Positions 17,425 to 27,826 are shown, numbered from the stretch's first letter. The stretch is 64,000 nucleotides of DNA from Corynebacterium tuscaniense (GCF_008693065.1 NZ_VXKH01000002.1:86156-150155), one strand, 5' to 3'. Numbers and translations: made by a program. Notes: a model not told the origin generated them from the letters alone.

Positions 17425-18702
17425 GTGACTACCCGCGCTGATGCCCTGAGAACTATATGGACCGCACCGGCCCTTAACCGGGGCCCCCGGTGGGAACTGG
17501 TGGCTAATGCCGCCTTGTGGCCCGTGGCCATCTTGCTGTTTACCCACCGTATTGTGGCTTTAGCGCTTCCCGGCACGATCACCGATGACTTCACTACTGT
17601 GTGGGCCGCAGCCCGCCGGTTTGTGGCGCGCGTGCCGGTCTATTCCGAGAACTACACCACCGTCGACCCGCACTACCTGTACAACCCGGGGGCCACGCTG
17701 CTGTTGTCGCCCTTGGGCTTGTTCGGCTCAACGGAGATCATCCGTCCGCTGTTCATTTTGGTGAATGCACTGGCCATCCTTGGGGCTCTTGCGTGGCTCA
17801 CGCGCTTGTCAGGGTTCACGCTGGCGCACCCGGTTTTCCCCGGTGCGATTGCACTTGGCTTTGCGACGGAAGCGGTAACCAACACCCTCACCTTCTCCAA
17901 CATCAATGGCATCTTGCTGTTGGGGCTCGTCGCTTTCCTCGCGTTTCTGCTGCGAGGCCCGTCGTTGGCCGCGGGTGTGGTCCTGGGGTTGTGCATCTTG
18001 ATCAAGCCGATGTTTGCACCGCTCATTGTGCTGCCACTGTTGCGCATGAACTGGGGTGCGGTGATCGCGGCGGGTCTCGTACCGGTGATCTTCAACGTTA
18101 TCGCCTGGCCACTGACTCCCGGCGCCCGCGACTACATCGATGTGGTTGTCCCCTACCTGGGTATCACGCGGGACTACGCCAACTCATCGCTGGCCGGCGC
18201 TGCTGTGTACTTTGGCATGCCGGCATGGCTCCATGGTGGTTTGTTCATGATCTTCGCTGCCGCTGTCCTCGTAGCGGTTGTTGGGTTGGCGCGGTGGCGG
18301 TGGAGTGATGAGTGGATGTGGGCGGCCACCACTGCTGCTGTACTGCTAGCAGGTGTCTGTCTACTTTCCTCCCTGGGCCAGGCGTATTACTCCATGATGC
18401 TCTTCCCCGCAGTGTTCACCGTGGCACGTGCTACCAGTGTCTTCCACACCCCCACCGCCTGGTTGGGAATCATTTTGTGCCTTTCCCCGTTGAGTTGGGT
18501 GGTATACGACAATCCTGTTATCGGCCGCTGGACAAACACTTTCCTGCCTACGGCTGGGTGGGCGATATTTATAATCGCCACCGCGGTGTGGGCGGCAACT
18601 TTGGCATTGCACCGAGCAACGGGCAGTTCGGTTAATGAAGACAATGACGCAGATGGAGGGACACAACACCATGACACAGAACAACTACAGCGACTGGACT
18701 GA
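17425..18702 (+). CDS. aftC: AftC-like arabinofuranosyltransferase (GT87 membrane enzyme)
   Basis: 425 residues from a GTG start. Multi-span GT-C membrane protein of the GT87 (DUF2029) family, with about ten helices. The acidic catalytic region lies in the first extracellular loop (TITDDFTTVWAAARRF and VDPHYLYNPGATLLLSP, about residues 50-95). By family and by the gene order shared with Rv2673, it is predicted to add branching arabinose from decaprenyl-phosphoarabinose to arabinogalactan and lipoarabinomannan. A mannosyltransferase of the same family is the alternative. The last 30 bp overlap msrB. Confidence 0.82.
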   Translation: MTTRADALRTIWTAPALNRGPRWELVANAALWPVAILLFTHRIVALALPGTITDDFTTVWAAARRFVARVPVYSENYTTVDPHYLYNPGATLLLSPLGLFGSTEIIRPLFILVNALAILGALAWLTRLSGFTLAHPVFPGAIALGFATEAVTNTLTFSNINGILLLGLVAFLAFLLRGPSLAAGVVLGLCILIKPMFAPLIVLPLLRMNWGAVIAAGLVPVIFNVIAWPLTPGARDYIDVVVPYLGITRDYANSSLAGAAVYFGMPAWLHGGLFMIFAAAVLVAVVGLARWRWSDEWMWAATTAAVLLAGVCLLSSLGQAYYSMMLFPAVFTVARATSVFHTPTAWLGIILCLSPLSWVVYDNPVIGRWTNTFLPTAGWAIFIIATAVWAATLALHRATGSSVNEDNDADGGTQHHDTEQLQRLD

Positions 18703-19087
18703 ACAGCAGTGGCGTGAACGCCTCACCCCTGAGGAATTCCACGTGCTGCGCCAGGCGGGCACGGAGCCGCCCGGAGTGGGCGAATACACAGACACCACCA
18801 CCGAGGGCATCTATCACTGCCGCGCATGCGGGGAAGATCTGTTCCGTTCCACAGAGAAGTTCCAGTCCCACTGTGGCTGGCCGTCTTTCTTCTCACCATC
18901 AAACAGCGAGAAGGTCATAGAACGCGAAGATACCTCCCACGGCATGGTGCGCACTGAGGTGTTATGCGCAACCTGTGGTTCCCACCTGGGCCATGTCTTC
19001 GCTGGTGAGGGTTACCCCACCCCGACAGACCTGCGATACTGCATCAATTCCATCGCCATGACTCTGGAAGAAAAGCCGATGCAGTAA
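18671..19087 (+). CDS. msrB: Peptide methionine-(R)-sulfoxide reductase MsrB
   Basis: 138 residues from the ATG at 18671, with GGAGG upstream; a longer start at 18635 is possible but lacks conservation. Two CxxC zinc-binding pairs (CRACGED near residue 45 and CATCGSH near 95), the GWPSFF substrate segment, and the catalytic cysteine in LRYCINSIAM near 122 are present. It repairs methionine-R-sulfoxide in proteins using thioredoxin. It overlaps aftC and is convergent with hemQ, the same arrangement as in mycobacteria. Confidence 0.96.
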   Translation: MTQNNYSDWTEQQWRERLTPEEFHVLRQAGTEPPGVGEYTDTTTEGIYHCRACGEDLFRSTEKFQSHCGWPSFFSPSNSEKVIEREDTSHGMVRTEVLCATCGSHLGHVFAGEGYPTPTDLRYCINSIAMTLEEKPMQ

Positions 19088-19110
19088 CCGGTCTATCTAC
19101 GGATCGAAGA

Positions 19111-19812
19111 TTACGGCAAGACCTCAATGATCTCTGCGATGTCCGTCACTCGACGGCCCGAGAAGAACGGAAGCTCCTCGCGCACGTGGAGGCGTGCCTC
19201 GGTGTAACGCATCTTGTGCATGAGATCGGAAATACGCTCAAGCGTCGGCGCTTCAAAGGCGAGCATCCATTCGTAATCACCAAGCGCGAATGCAGACATT
19301 GTGTTCGCACGAACATCCGCGTAATCCGCTGCGGCCTGGCCATGCTCGATGAGCAGCTGGCGCCGCTTATCCGGATCCATGATGTACCAGTCATAAGAAC
19401 GCGTGAACGGATAGACGGTGATCCAATCCTGTGGCTCTTCACCCATGATGAAGGCTGGCAAGTGACCGCGGTTGAACTCCGCCGGGCGGTGCAAGCCAAC
19501 GCCGACCCAGAACACCTCAAGGCACCGACCAAACACTGTTGTCCGACGGAAATCGTTGTAGGCCTTCTGCAAGTCGGTGAATTCTTCAGCGTGCCACCAG
19601 ATCATCACATCTGCTTCAGAGCGCATCCCGGAGATGTCATACACACCGCGAACGACAACCTTGCCTTGAGCCTCAAGGTTGTCAAAGAATTCCTTCGCCT
19701 CCGCAATGATGTCCCCCCGATCCGCACCAAGCGCCCCCGGAATCACGCGGAATGTCGCCCACTGCGCGTAGCGCTGTGTGTTGTTGAGTTTTTCAATGTC
19801 TGGCTGTGCCAT
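19111..19812 (-). CDS. hemQ: HemQ, coproheme decarboxylase
   Basis: 233 residues of the chlorite-dismutase fold. The start ATG at 19812 gives MAQPDIEKLNNTQRYAQWATF; an upstream extension to 19848 is open but unconserved. The tyrosine-containing motif WITVYPFTRSYDWYIMD (about residue 127-143) is the conserved HemQ active site, where Tyr takes part in the oxidative decarboxylation of coproheme to heme b in the coproporphyrin-dependent pathway of Gram-positives. No other heme genes are in the window. Confidence 0.94.
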   Translation of the reverse strand: MAQPDIEKLNNTQRYAQWATFRVIPGALGADRGDIIAEAKEFFDNLEAQGKVVVRGVYDISGMRSEADVMIWWHAEEFTDLQKAYNDFRRTTVFGRCLEVFWVGVGLHRPAEFNRGHLPAFIMGEEPQDWITVYPFTRSYDWYIMDPDKRRQLLIEHGQAAADYADVRANTMSAFALGDYEWMLAFEAPTLERISDLMHKMRYTEARLHVREELPFFSGRRVTDIAEIIEVLP

Positions 19813-19941
19813 GTTGTTGTGCCCTTTCTCCCCACACGGGATTATCAACCGAAAGTTTTATCAATGTCCTTTGTAGCACGTTGGCGAGAGTAACGGCGCG
19901 CCTCCACAGAATGATGGCAGTCACTGGATAGCTTGGAACCC

Positions 19942-20574
19942 GTGACACATTCGGACCAACCCACGCTCGCCACGGCCTCTGAGCCCCATGCCTCCCAAGA
20001 ATCCGCAACAATTCCTGAGGATTTCACCGAGGCAGTCGAATCCATGCACCGCGCCCAACTGCGGCCGGAAATCAGCCTGGGAACAATCCGCCCACCTCAG
20101 CGCCCAGCCCCGTACAGCCATGCCATCGGTCTTGAGGTTGCCGGTCTGGATGAGAGCGGCCCGATACCCACCGATTCTCAGGGTGACGCCTTCGGCCGTC
20201 TGATCCTGCTGTACTCCCCCTCCAGCGAAGAAACCTGGGAAAACTCGATGCGTTTGGTCGCCTACATCCAGGCTGACATGGACGACGACGTTGCCTCCGA
20301 CCCGCTTTTGCCCGACGTTGCGTGGCAGTGGCTAGGTGAATCCTTGGAGGAAACCCATGCGGAATACACCGATCTTGGCGGCACGGTAACGTCCACGGCA
20401 TCCGTCCGTTTCGGGGATATCGGTGGTCCACCACGCGCATACCAGATTGAAATGCGCGCCTCCTGGACGGCTGCGACCACAGATTTATCTCACCACGTTG
20501 AGGCTTTTTCAAAGGTTCTGGCTCACGTTGCTGGCCTGCCACCGGAAGGTGTAGCTGGCCTCGACCGTCGCTAG
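19942..20574 (+). CDS. DUF3000 family protein
   Basis: 210 residues from a GTG at 19942 (an in-frame TTG at 19933 is the alternative). The conserved section begins near residue 25 (FTEAVESMHRAQLRPEISLGTI) and runs through LLYSPSSEETWENSMRLVAYIQADMD, cited here by its ends, to the C-terminal VLAHVAGLPPEGVAGLDRR. This actinobacterial family (Rv2680-like) has no assigned function. It stands 36 bp upstream of the RNase D-like gene in the same direction, a pairing kept across mycobacteria and corynebacteria, which hints at a shared RNA-related role. Confidence 0.85.
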   Translation: MTHSDQPTLATASEPHASQESATIPEDFTEAVESMHRAQLRPEISLGTIRPPQRPAPYSHAIGLEVAGLDESGPIPTDSQGDAFGRLILLYSPSSEETWENSMRLVAYIQADMDDDVASDPLLPDVAWQWLGESLEETHAEYTDLGGTVTSTASVRFGDIGGPPRAYQIEMRASWTAATTDLSHHVEAFSKVLAHVAGLPPEGVAGLDRR

Positions 20575-20610
20575 GCAAAAAGCGTCTCAAAGTAGTGGGC
20601 AACTATCCTG

Positions 20611-21825
20611 ATGGGCATGTGCGCTCGCTACCAACTCGTCGATACGCCAGAAGCCTTTGAACGCGCAGCGAGTTCCCTCTCGGCAGGGCGCGGCCCTTTT
20701 GCTATTGATACTGAGCGCGCGTCTGCGTACCGCTACGACAACCGTGCGTTTCTGGTTCAGATCCATCGTCGTGGTGCCGGCACCTACTTATTCGCGCCGG
20801 AGGGATACCGTGCGGAACTCACGCGGGCGCTCGCTCCCGTGCTCAATGGAGCCGAGTGGATCGTGCACGCCGCACCAGAAGATCTTCCCAGCCTGGCAGA
20901 TTTGGGCCTTCACCCTGGGCGGCTTTTTGATACCGCGCTCGCTGGTCGCATCGCTGGGTACAACAAGCCGAACCTCGGCGCTATGGTAAAGGAATTTTGT
21001 GGTGTTGAGCTCGAGAAAAGCCATGGCCGTGAAAATTGGTCCGCAGTTCCGCTGCCTGAAGATTGGCTTGATTACGCCGCCGATGACGTGATCTATCTTG
21101 GGGATCTCGCGGATGCACAGGCGGAGCTTTTGGAACTTCAAGGCAAGACAGACGCTGCTGAGCAAGAGTTTTCCCACATTGTTGATGAATTTGCCCACTG
21201 GTCACCGCAGATGCCTACGTGGACCATGCTCAAAGGGACATCATCCCTCCATACCGCACGTTCACGCGCGGTGGCACGGGCAGTGTGGACTGCACGCGAT
21301 GAAGAAGCCTCACGCCGCGATGTCTCCCCCACGACAATCCTGCCCAACAAGGTCATCATTGCCATTGCGAAGAAGCAACCATCACGCGCATGTGAGTTGG
21401 CGCGTATCGACGGCTTTCCGCGCCGCCGCCGTGGCGCTACCCGCAAATGGTTCACCGTGGTGGAAAAAGCCTACGCATCCGATCCAGCCACCTGGCCACA
21501 GAAGCAACGCTCCACTGGTGGCGCCCCCGGTAAATCAGCGTGGCAGCGCCACCACTCCGAGTCGTGGGAGGCGCTCCAAACCATGCGCGCAGCTGTAGCG
21601 GAAACAGCAACTGATCTGAACATCAGTCCGGAGATCCTGCTCACCCCCGCCATTCTGCGGGAAGCAGTGTGGGCCTTCACCGAAGGTGACGCGGTAAGCC
21701 AGACTCACTCGGTGGCCTCACTCCTGGCAGACCTGGGTGCACGACCGTGGCAGATTGAGTACACCGCCGCGCTATTCACCATGAACCTAGGAATCAGCGC
21801 CAGAATAGACGAAGCTGAGGGTTAA
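20611..21825 (+). CDS. rnd: RNase D-like 3'-5' exoribonuclease with HRDC domain
   Basis: 404 residues. DEDDy exonuclease residues are visible: FAIDTERA (ExoI) near residue 30, [10 protein letters not shown] (ExoII) near 88, and [12 protein letters not shown] (ExoIII with Tyr and Asp) near 150. A helical HRDC domain follows at about 210-290. The family trims the 3' ends of tRNA and other stable RNA. Two ATGs (20611 and 20617) could start it. Its stop codon overlaps the convergent dxs stop by four bases (TTAA). Confidence 0.93.
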   Translation: MGMCARYQLVDTPEAFERAASSLSAGRGPFAIDTERASAYRYDNRAFLVQIHRRGAGTYLFAPEGYRAELTRALAPVLNGAEWIVHAAPEDLPSLADLGLHPGRLFDTALAGRIAGYNKPNLGAMVKEFCGVELEKSHGRENWSAVPLPEDWLDYAADDVIYLGDLADAQAELLELQGKTDAAEQEFSHIVDEFAHWSPQMPTWTMLKGTSSLHTARSRAVARAVWTARDEEASRRDVSPTTILPNKVIIAIAKKQPSRACELARIDGFPRRRRGATRKWFTVVEKAYASDPATWPQKQRSTGGAPGKSAWQRHHSESWEALQTMRAAVAETATDLNISPEILLTPAILREAVWAFTEGDAVSQTHSVASLLADLGARPWQIEYTAALFTMNLGISARIDEAEG

Positions 21826-23762
21826 TCCCGGTCGGCTAAGCCTTCAATCCAGCCACGGATGGATTCCCGCGCGGAAGCAGCATCTAGCCCGACATCCTCC
21901 AGCAATTCATCACGGGTCGCATGCCCCGGGAATACATCCGGGAACGCCAGGTGACGCAGCGGGGTATCCACCTCAGCGGTAGACAACACCTCATTCAGAG
22001 CTGATCCCACGCCACCACGGATGACGCCATCTTCGTACACCACCACGAGGTCTGCTTCCGTGGCCATACCGACTAACTCCGGGTTCACCGGGATAATCCA
22101 CCGTGGGTCCACGACGGTGATCTTGTCTCCGTCCGCATTGAGTGATTCTGCTACTTCCACAGCACGACCGGCGAATTCACCGATGGCCACGAGCAGCACG
22201 TCCACAGACGCGTCTCCTCCCGCAGCACCAGCACGTGAACCGTCCGCTGGATCAACAAGGATGTCCATTCCCCCTGGTGTTCGGCGGACAGCTTCAATGC
22301 CCGAACTGACATCGCCTTTCGGGAAACGCACAACCGTAGGGCCGGTGTCCACCGCGATAGCTTCGCGGAATTCCTCACGCAGCCGATCCGCATCGCGTGG
22401 TGCAGCAACCTGAATGCCGGGGACAATCGAGGTCAACGCCATGTCCCACACACCGTTGTGGCTCGCGCCATCACTACCGGTGACACCGGCGCGGTCCAGC
22501 ACGAGGGTCACGGGCTGGTTGATCAGTGCAACATCCATGAGCAGTTGATCAAAGGCGCGATTCAAGAACGTGGAGTACACCGCAACCACCGGGTGCAAGC
22601 CACCCAGAGCCATACCGGCAGCAGAGGTCACCGCATGCTGCTCCGCGATTCCTACATCGAAGAAACGGGAAGGGAACTTCTCCGCAAACGGGGTGAGCCC
22701 CGTCGGGCCGGCCATTGCCGCGGTCAGGGCGACAATATCCTCACGTTTTTGAGCGGCACGAAGAAGTTCTTCCGAGAACACGCCGGTCCAGCCAGGGCGG
22801 ACTTTCCCAAGTGCTTCGCCTGTCACCGGGTCAATCACACCGGTCGAATGCATTTGATCCGCCATGTCATTGACAGCCGGGGCAAAACCATGGCCCTTCT
22901 CTGTTGCGACGTGGAGCAGTAACGGCCCGTCATGCTGTTGGGCGTAACGGAACGCGCCGAGCAGCGCACCAACATCGTGTCCGTCAATGGGGCCCACGTA
23001 TTTCAGGCCCAAGTCCTGGAACATCTGGGTAGGCATAACTTGATGTTTGATGCCGTCTTTGACCGCTTTGAAGGCACCAAACGCGCGCTCCCCAACCCAG
23101 CCCATGGATTTCAAGGTGCGCTTGCCTTGTTCCATCACTTCGTCATATCCAGGCTGGATGCGGATGGAAGCAATCTGGGATCGAATATTGTCCAAGTTGC
23201 GGGCAAAACCGCCAATGGTTTTGGAATAGGAGCGGCCATTGTCATTGACCACGATGACAACATTGCGTTCACTTTCCGCAATATTGTTGAGCGCTTCCCA
23301 GCACATGCCACCAGTCAAAGCTCCGTCGCCGACTACGGCCACCACACGGCTATCAGCCTCACCGTGCAGCACCTTCGCCTTAGACAAACCATCCGCATAG
23401 GACAGTGCTGCAGACGCGTGGGAGGATTCCGTCCAATCATGCTCTGATTCCGCCCGGCTGGTGTAGCCCGAGAGACCGTCCTTCTTACGCAGAGTGTCAA
23501 ACTGGTCTGCACGCCCGGTGAGGATTTTGTGCACGTAAGACTGGTGCGATGTGTCGAAGATGATGGGATCTTTCGGCGAGTCAAACACGGCGTGCAGGGC
23601 AAGCGTTAACTCAACCACTCCAAGGTTCGGCCCAAGGTGGCCACCGGTGGCTGAGACTTTCTGGATGAGGAACTCGCGGATGTCATCAGCCAGAAGCTCG
23701 AGCTCCTCCACTGACATGTCTTTCACATCAGAGGGAAGCGATAGATCTTCAAGCCTTTTCAC
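21822..23762 (-). CDS. dxs: 1-deoxy-D-xylulose-5-phosphate synthase
   Basis: 646 residues from the GTG at 23762, which has GAGGA just upstream and aligns with the usual N-terminus ([21 protein letters not shown]); the frame opens 21 bp earlier at another GTG. Thiamine-diphosphate enzyme making DXP from pyruvate and glyceraldehyde-3-phosphate, the first step of the MEP isoprenoid route. Signatures: [16 protein letters not shown] near residue 70, the ThDP/Mg site [16 protein letters not shown] near 146-161, and transketolase domains 2 and 3 ([16 protein letters not shown] near 365). Confidence 0.97.
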   Translation of the reverse strand: MKRLEDLSLPSDVKDMSVEELELLADDIREFLIQKVSATGGHLGPNLGVVELTLALHAVFDSPKDPIIFDTSHQSYVHKILTGRADQFDTLRKKDGLSGYTSRAESEHDWTESSHASAALSYADGLSKAKVLHGEADSRVVAVVGDGALTGGMCWEALNNIAESERNVVIVVNDNGRSYSKTIGGFARNLDNIRSQIASIRIQPGYDEVMEQGKRTLKSMGWVGERAFGAFKAVKDGIKHQVMPTQMFQDLGLKYVGPIDGHDVGALLGAFRYAQQHDGPLLLHVATEKGHGFAPAVNDMADQMHSTGVIDPVTGEALGKVRPGWTGVFSEELLRAAQKREDIVALTAAMAGPTGLTPFAEKFPSRFFDVGIAEQHAVTSAAGMALGGLHPVVAVYSTFLNRAFDQLLMDVALINQPVTLVLDRAGVTGSDGASHNGVWDMALTSIVPGIQVAAPRDADRLREEFREAIAVDTGPTVVRFPKGDVSSGIEAVRRTPGGMDILVDPADGSRAGAAGGDASVDVLLVAIGEFAGRAVEVAESLNADGDKITVVDPRWIIPVNPELVGMATEADLVVVYEDGVIRGGVGSALNEVLSTAEVDTPLRHLAFPDVFPGHATRDELLEDVGLDAASARESIRGWIEGLADRD

Positions 23763-23897
23763 GTATCCTCGCTGCTCCTTCACATCGCTTGGTTACTGCT
23801 TCAGCAGTAGGCCGTAATAGCCACCGCTCGTTCTGCACAACTTTACACGTCGCCGAGTCGGCTTCGGCGGTACCCTCAGAAGATTCGGAACGCACAT

Positions 23898-25172
23898 CTA
23901 TGCACGTACCAGGCTGCACAAAACTTCAAAATGATGGGTCATCGGGAATGCATCCACGAGCGCCATGCGCTCCACCACATACCCAGAGTTTCCCCAGGCA
24001 GCGAGATCACGCGCGAAGGTTGCCGGATCGCACCCAACATGAATGACACGCTGTGGATCACGCTGCGCAATATCGTGGACAACCTCTGACCCTGCGCCTG
24101 TACGGGGAGGATCCAAAACGACAAGACCAGGATCTGCCAGGTGGCCTAGACCCGCTTCAACTTTTTGATTACGCATGTCAACATCAAGGTCCGCCAGACA
24201 GGTTTGTGCCTCACGGTTGGCCGCATCCGAGTAATCAACACTGTGGATGCTGGCTCGCCCGCCCATTGCTTTGCTTATCGACGGCACAAAGAGTCCCACT
24301 CCCCCATACAGATCCCATCCGATTGGCCGCTCATAATCGTCGGCTGCCCAGTCAGTGATATAGCGCGAGTACGCCGCTGGTGCCGCACAGTGTGCCTGCC
24401 AAAACGCGGTAGGCGGGAAGACAAATTCAAAGTCTTCTACGTGTCCTCCAGATTCCACGGGCACTACTTCTGCAACAGCTAGATCACCTTCAATAACGGT
24501 TTCTACCCACTCAACGCGTCGCCCGCGTTGAGCCTTGGCTGTTTCAACGACATGGCGCTGGCCATGAGAATCCATCACCACAACGAGTTCCACCCCTGGT
24601 GTGAACGTGCGCGCACCTGGCCCAACAACCCCATCCAGAGCGCCGGGAAGAACCTGCGTGCAGGCGACATCCGCAACGATGTCATTGCTACGAGCTTTAC
24701 GCACCCCGGCACAGCCATCCGGCCCTACACCCAAGCGGGTCCGCGTGCGCCACCCAAGAGTGGGCTTAAGTGTTTCTTCCTCAAGGTCAATGGCTAAATC
24801 AAAACCATCAAGCACACCGCTGGTTTGGGCGTGGTGGGTCAACTGTCCGATGAGAACCTCACGCTTGAAGCGTTGTTGTGCTGCTAGTGCGATATGCGAG
24901 TAATCGCAGCACCCCGCTCCCACAGCAGCCGCTGGGCACGCATGATCCACGCGGTCCGCGGAAGGCTCAATGACCTCCACCACGTTGCCCCGCGCCCAGC
25001 GCTTTTTCACCCGATTCAATGTCACACTCACGGTGTCACCCGGAACAGCACCACCAATAAACACGACACGACCGTCGGGTGCATGCGCAATCGCCTCCCC
25101 ACCATGCGCCATCCCATGAGGTTGCAATGTCAGTGTGACACCACTCGTGAGGTCCCCTGACGGGTCAGACAT
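23898..25172 (-). CDS. TrmA/RlmD-family class I RNA m5U methyltransferase
   Basis: 424 residues. An N-terminal TRAM domain (about 10-70) is followed by cysteines typical of the iron-sulfur site (HACPAAAVGAGCCDYSH near 77-93). The SAM-binding fold has GWDLYGGVGLFVPSISK near 290, a LDPPRTGAGSEVV motif near 363 and the catalytic cysteine in HVGCDPATFARD near 388. It methylates uridine in tRNA or rRNA; the target position is not decidable. It starts on the last base of the DUF3710 stop (TGATG), so the two are coupled. Confidence 0.92.
   Translation of the reverse strand: MSDPSGDLTSGVTLTLQPHGMAHGGEAIAHAPDGRVVFIGGAVPGDTVSVTLNRVKKRWARGNVVEVIEPSADRVDHACPAAAVGAGCCDYSHIALAAQQRFKREVLIGQLTHHAQTSGVLDGFDLAIDLEEETLKPTLGWRTRTRLGVGPDGCAGVRKARSNDIVADVACTQVLPGALDGVVGPGARTFTPGVELVVVMDSHGQRHVVETAKAQRGRRVEWVETVIEGDLAVAEVVPVESGGHVEDFEFVFPPTAFWQAHCAAPAAYSRYITDWAADDYERPIGWDLYGGVGLFVPSISKAMGGRASIHSVDYSDAANREAQTCLADLDVDMRNQKVEAGLGHLADPGLVVLDPPRTGAGSEVVHDIAQRDPQRVIHVGCDPATFARDLAAWGNSGYVVERMALVDAFPMTHHFEVLCSLVRA
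24273..24283 (-). repeat. CGTCGATAAGC 11-mer, copy 5
   Basis: Inside the TrmA-like gene, reading with the gene; TCG ATA AGC encodes Ser-Ile-Ser and uses the rare Ile codon ATA. Confidence 0.85.
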
Positions 25173-25951
25173 CAGTTCTCATTCTCCAGGTGCTGAGCCC
25201 GCTGAGCTTGTTGAGCCATTGCTTGCTGCAGCTGCGCTGCCAGCGGGGCTGGGATTTCCACTGGCAAAGAATTACCCGCCAGGACCGGCGTGGTGCCACG
25301 GTAGATGAAAGAGCGGGCAATAACACTGCGTGCCAAGTCGGCCAAGTAGTCTTCCTTGCCATGCGGCGCGGCCGCCGTCATACGGTAAAGCCAACGCGGC
25401 CCTTCCACGGCAATGATGCGGATAATGCCGTTCTCCCCACGACCAACGACCTCACGGCCCCACGGACCGGTTTCAAATTCAGTGGGCATGCCCTCGCTGC
25501 GCATCCCCTCGGCAATCTCATTGGAGGATTCCTCCCACATGCCGCCAGAGTTCGGTGCGGCAAACGCAACCGGGGTCATCCGGCCAAATTCCGTCACCAC
25601 ATGCAGCATTCGCGGACCGTTCTCACCCATCTCCACCTGCACCTGTGAGTTCTTCGGCAGTGGCAACGCAATGGACCCCAAGTTCAGCACGCCATCGGAG
25701 ACATCGCTGAAATCAAAATCATTGATGTCCACGCTATCCCCATCAAAGGGGCCCGACTCCCCATTGACCACGTCATGTGGGATAGACACCGGATCTGAAT
25801 CCGAATCAGCATCATCGACGAAAGCTTCAGCCTCCGTGCTCTCAGCGCTGTCAGTGGGGTCCTCGGCGACGTCGATAAGCTCCCTGACTTGTGCCTGATC
25901 CTCGCCGGATTCTTCGGCTTGCTTCTTCTTGCCAAATGGCCACAGTGCCAT
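25172..25951 (-). CDS. DUF3710 family protein
   Basis: 259 residues, mostly soluble. It starts MALWPFGKKK, has an acidic linker (about residues 15-75, rich in Glu, Asp and Ser) and then a conserved globular domain with LNLGSIALPLP near 92 and RWLYRMTAAAP near 185. It ends in a Gln/Ala-rich helix. The family is confined to actinobacteria and lies next to dut in mycobacteria too (Rv2696c). Its function is unknown. It stands between dut and the RNA methyltransferase and is probably cotranscribed with both. Confidence 0.88.
   Translation of the reverse strand: MALWPFGKKKQAEESGEDQAQVRELIDVAEDPTDSAESTEAEAFVDDADSDSDPVSIPHDVVNGESGPFDGDSVDINDFDFSDVSDGVLNLGSIALPLPKNSQVQVEMGENGPRMLHVVTEFGRMTPVAFAAPNSGGMWEESSNEIAEGMRSEGMPTEFETGPWGREVVGRGENGIIRIIAVEGPRWLYRMTAAAPHGKEDYLADLARSVIARSFIYRGTTPVLAGNSLPVEIPAPLAAQLQQAMAQQAQRAQHLENEN
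25870..25880 (+). repeat. CGTCGATAAGC 11-mer, copy 6
   Basis: Inside the DUF3710 gene, opposite to the gene; encodes Leu-Ile-Asp on the coding strand. Confidence 0.85.
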
Positions 25952-26007
25952 GATGAACCTCGCTTTGATCGTTATTAACTGGATTGAGAAATGAGTTATG
26001 GGATGGC

Positions 26008-26490
26008 TTAGGAAAAAGAGTTAACTCCGGTGGAGCCGTACCCGCCAGCACCGCGCTCCGTCTCATCTAAATCATCCACCTCGACGAAGTCCGGTAATTC
26101 AACGCGCTGCACAACCAGCTGGGCAATACGCATGCCACGCGTCACCTCAAAAGGAGTTTCCCGGTCCGTATTCAACAAACAGACCTTGACCTCTCCACGG
26201 TAATCAGCATCAATCGTGCCAGGGGTGTTCACAATGGTCACGCCATGCTTTGCAGCCAAACCTGAACGCGGATGCACCAAACCGACCGTGCCCAGCGGCA
26301 ACGCCAGCGCAATGCCCGTACCCACGAGCTTGCGCTCACCCGGGGCAATGGTCAGATCCTCCGTTGCATGAAGATCAACCCCGGCATCACCACGATGCGC
26401 ACGCTGCGGCAACGGCAAACCAGGGTCAAGCCGCTTCAAAGGAATCGGGCCGATACTACTAAGTCCGAAATTATTCGTCGTATCTGTCAC
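26008..26490 (-). CDS. dut: Deoxyuridine 5'-triphosphate nucleotidohydrolase
   Basis: 160 residues from a GTG at 26490 (GTG at 26499 is the alternative). All five dUTPase motifs are in order: [40 protein letters not shown] and the C-terminal [11 protein letters not shown] that closes over the active site. Trimeric enzyme that hydrolyses dUTP to dUMP, keeping uracil out of DNA and feeding dTMP synthesis. It begins the minus-strand group dut-DUF3710-trmA-like. Confidence 0.97.
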   Translation of the reverse strand: MTDTTNNFGLSSIGPIPLKRLDPGLPLPQRAHRGDAGVDLHATEDLTIAPGERKLVGTGIALALPLGTVGLVHPRSGLAAKHGVTIVNTPGTIDADYRGEVKVCLLNTDRETPFEVTRGMRIAQLVVQRVELPDFVEVDDLDETERGAGGYGSTGVNSFS

Positions 26491-26641
26491 GCGCCCCACA
26501 CTACGTCACCCACCGCGACTTCTGCGCGAGTGCACTGGGGTTTCCACGATCAATCCATGCGCACACGGTTCAAAGTTCGAGCCCTTTAGATCTGAGACCG
26601 TGAATCTCGGTTCTGGCCACATACACCTCATCATCACTGCG

Positions 26642-27211
26642 ATGCCTAACATAGGAGCCGTGAGCGAGAACAATGAGACATCCAACGCAACCACTGCCCA
26701 AACGCCCAACTCCGGCGCGAGCACGGTGCTTTATTCCGAACGGCAATGGGTGCCGGTGTGGTGGTGGGTATTGGCCGTTGCTTTTGCGGGGCTCATAGGA
26801 GCACAGGTAGGACACAACCGCTCCATGGTGTACTTCATCGCCACATTTCTCATCGTGGGCGCGTTGCTCGCGTGGTACCTCACCTACTTGTCCTCAACGG
26901 TGGTGAAAGTGGAACAAGACCCCGATGGAACACGGTGGCTCGTAGTCGGCGATGCGAACCTGCCTCATACGGTTGTCCCCCGCTCCCTCGCCGTACCTAA
27001 GACAGCAAAGCAAAATGCGCTTGGCCGACAACTCGATCCCGCCGCTTACTTGATCCACCATGCGTGGGTGAAAGAACTAGCTTTGTTCGTCCTCAATGAT
27101 CCGGAGGACCCCACCCCATATTGGCTCATCTCCACCAAGAACCCAGAAGCTCTCCTGCGCGCCTTCGTGCCTGATCAGGCTGATGCGGCAGTAGAGCCAC
27201 TAGGCAGGTAA
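26642..27211 (+). CDS. DUF3093 membrane protein
   Basis: 189 residues if started at the ATG 26642; a GTG at 26660 preceded closely by AGGAG is the other choice. After a polar N-terminus, LYSERQWVPVWWW leads into two transmembrane helices (about 41-60 and 66-85), then a soluble domain with a WLVVGDANLPHTVV segment and a C-terminal YWLISTKNPEALLRAF that looks like a PH-type fold. Actinobacterial family of unknown function (Rv2698-like) that sits between dut and DUF4193 in several genera. Divergent from dut. Confidence 0.85.
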   Translation: MPNIGAVSENNETSNATTAQTPNSGASTVLYSERQWVPVWWWVLAVAFAGLIGAQVGHNRSMVYFIATFLIVGALLAWYLTYLSSTVVKVEQDPDGTRWLVVGDANLPHTVVPRSLAVPKTAKQNALGRQLDPAAYLIHHAWVKELALFVLNDPEDPTPYWLISTKNPEALLRAFVPDQADAAVEPLGR

Positions 27212-27234
27212 TCCCAACACCCCCTTACGGGGTT

Positions 27235-27528
27235 CTACTCGCAGTCGAGGCAGATCTTTGCCCCATTGTCGTCGATATACCCAAGACGGTTGTTCTTCTG
27301 CACAAGGAAGCACGAAGCACAGGTAAATTCGTTGTCCTGCTTGGGTACAACGGAAACATTCAGCTCCTCGCCGGTGAGATCCACCGTTGGTGGATCGAAT
27401 GCGTCCACGACTTCCCCGTCATCATCCATGCTGCTGCCCGCGACTTCAGCCGCCTTCAGCCCCTCGAGCGAGTCCGTCTCAATCTCGTCATCGAGGCGCC
27501 GGCGGGGAGCATCATAATCAGTGGCCAC
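27235..27528 (-). CDS. DUF4193 zinc-ribbon protein
   Basis: 97 residues from a GTG with a strong AAGGAG site nine bases upstream. Acidic N-terminal half (DYDAPRRRLDDEIETDSLEGL), then a small zinc ribbon with CASC near residue 70 and CLDC at the very end. Actinobacterial family of unknown function (Rv2699c-like), abundant in many proteomes; a small RNA-polymerase or ribosome-associated factor is one possibility, but this is speculation. A short CCCC/GGGG hairpin lies between its stop and that of the DUF3093 gene. Confidence 0.9.
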   Translation of the reverse strand: MATDYDAPRRRLDDEIETDSLEGLKAAEVAGSSMDDDGEVVDAFDPPTVDLTGEELNVSVVPKQDNEFTCASCFLVQKNNRLGYIDDNGAKICLDCE

Positions 27529-27826
27529 GAAAGGGTCTCCTTCTGATACTTTCTGTGCCCTACATGACCGCGTGCTAGTGCACGTAATCGGTCGATGCGA
27601 TGGCCTTCATTGCGTACTTTCGACGCGATAGTAAATCACGTTCGCCCAGATGTCATGTTCCCCTGCCGGAGTGTGATTCCGGCGTGTCGCAACACGGGGG
27701 TATCAGCAACATTGTGGATACGCTTCTAAGCGCTCCTTCGCTGGTGAATCCGCACGAGTTGCTGGAGATATCACACTCTAAGATACTAACGTCGATGACA
27801 CGTCATATAAAGAGAGGGTGTTAAGC
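27529..27826. other. 298-bp divergent intergenic region
   Basis: Longest gene-free stretch of the window, between the DUF4193 gene (leftward) and the NAD(P)-binding protein (rightward). It should hold both promoters; one rightward candidate is listed separately. An open frame at 27600-27824 has no ribosome site or recognisable family and is not called. Confidence 0.7.
27759..27787 (+). promoter_or_regulatory. Possible SigA promoter of the reductase/LLM pair
   Basis: TTGCTG and GATACT separated by 17 bp, 40 bp upstream of the start codon at 27827. Spacing is optimal and the boxes are moderately good. Confidence 0.45.

Noticed and set aside
27600..27824. 74-codon plus-strand frame in the 298-bp intergenic region
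   Set aside because: No ribosome site or recognised family, and it overlaps the likely promoter of the next gene.
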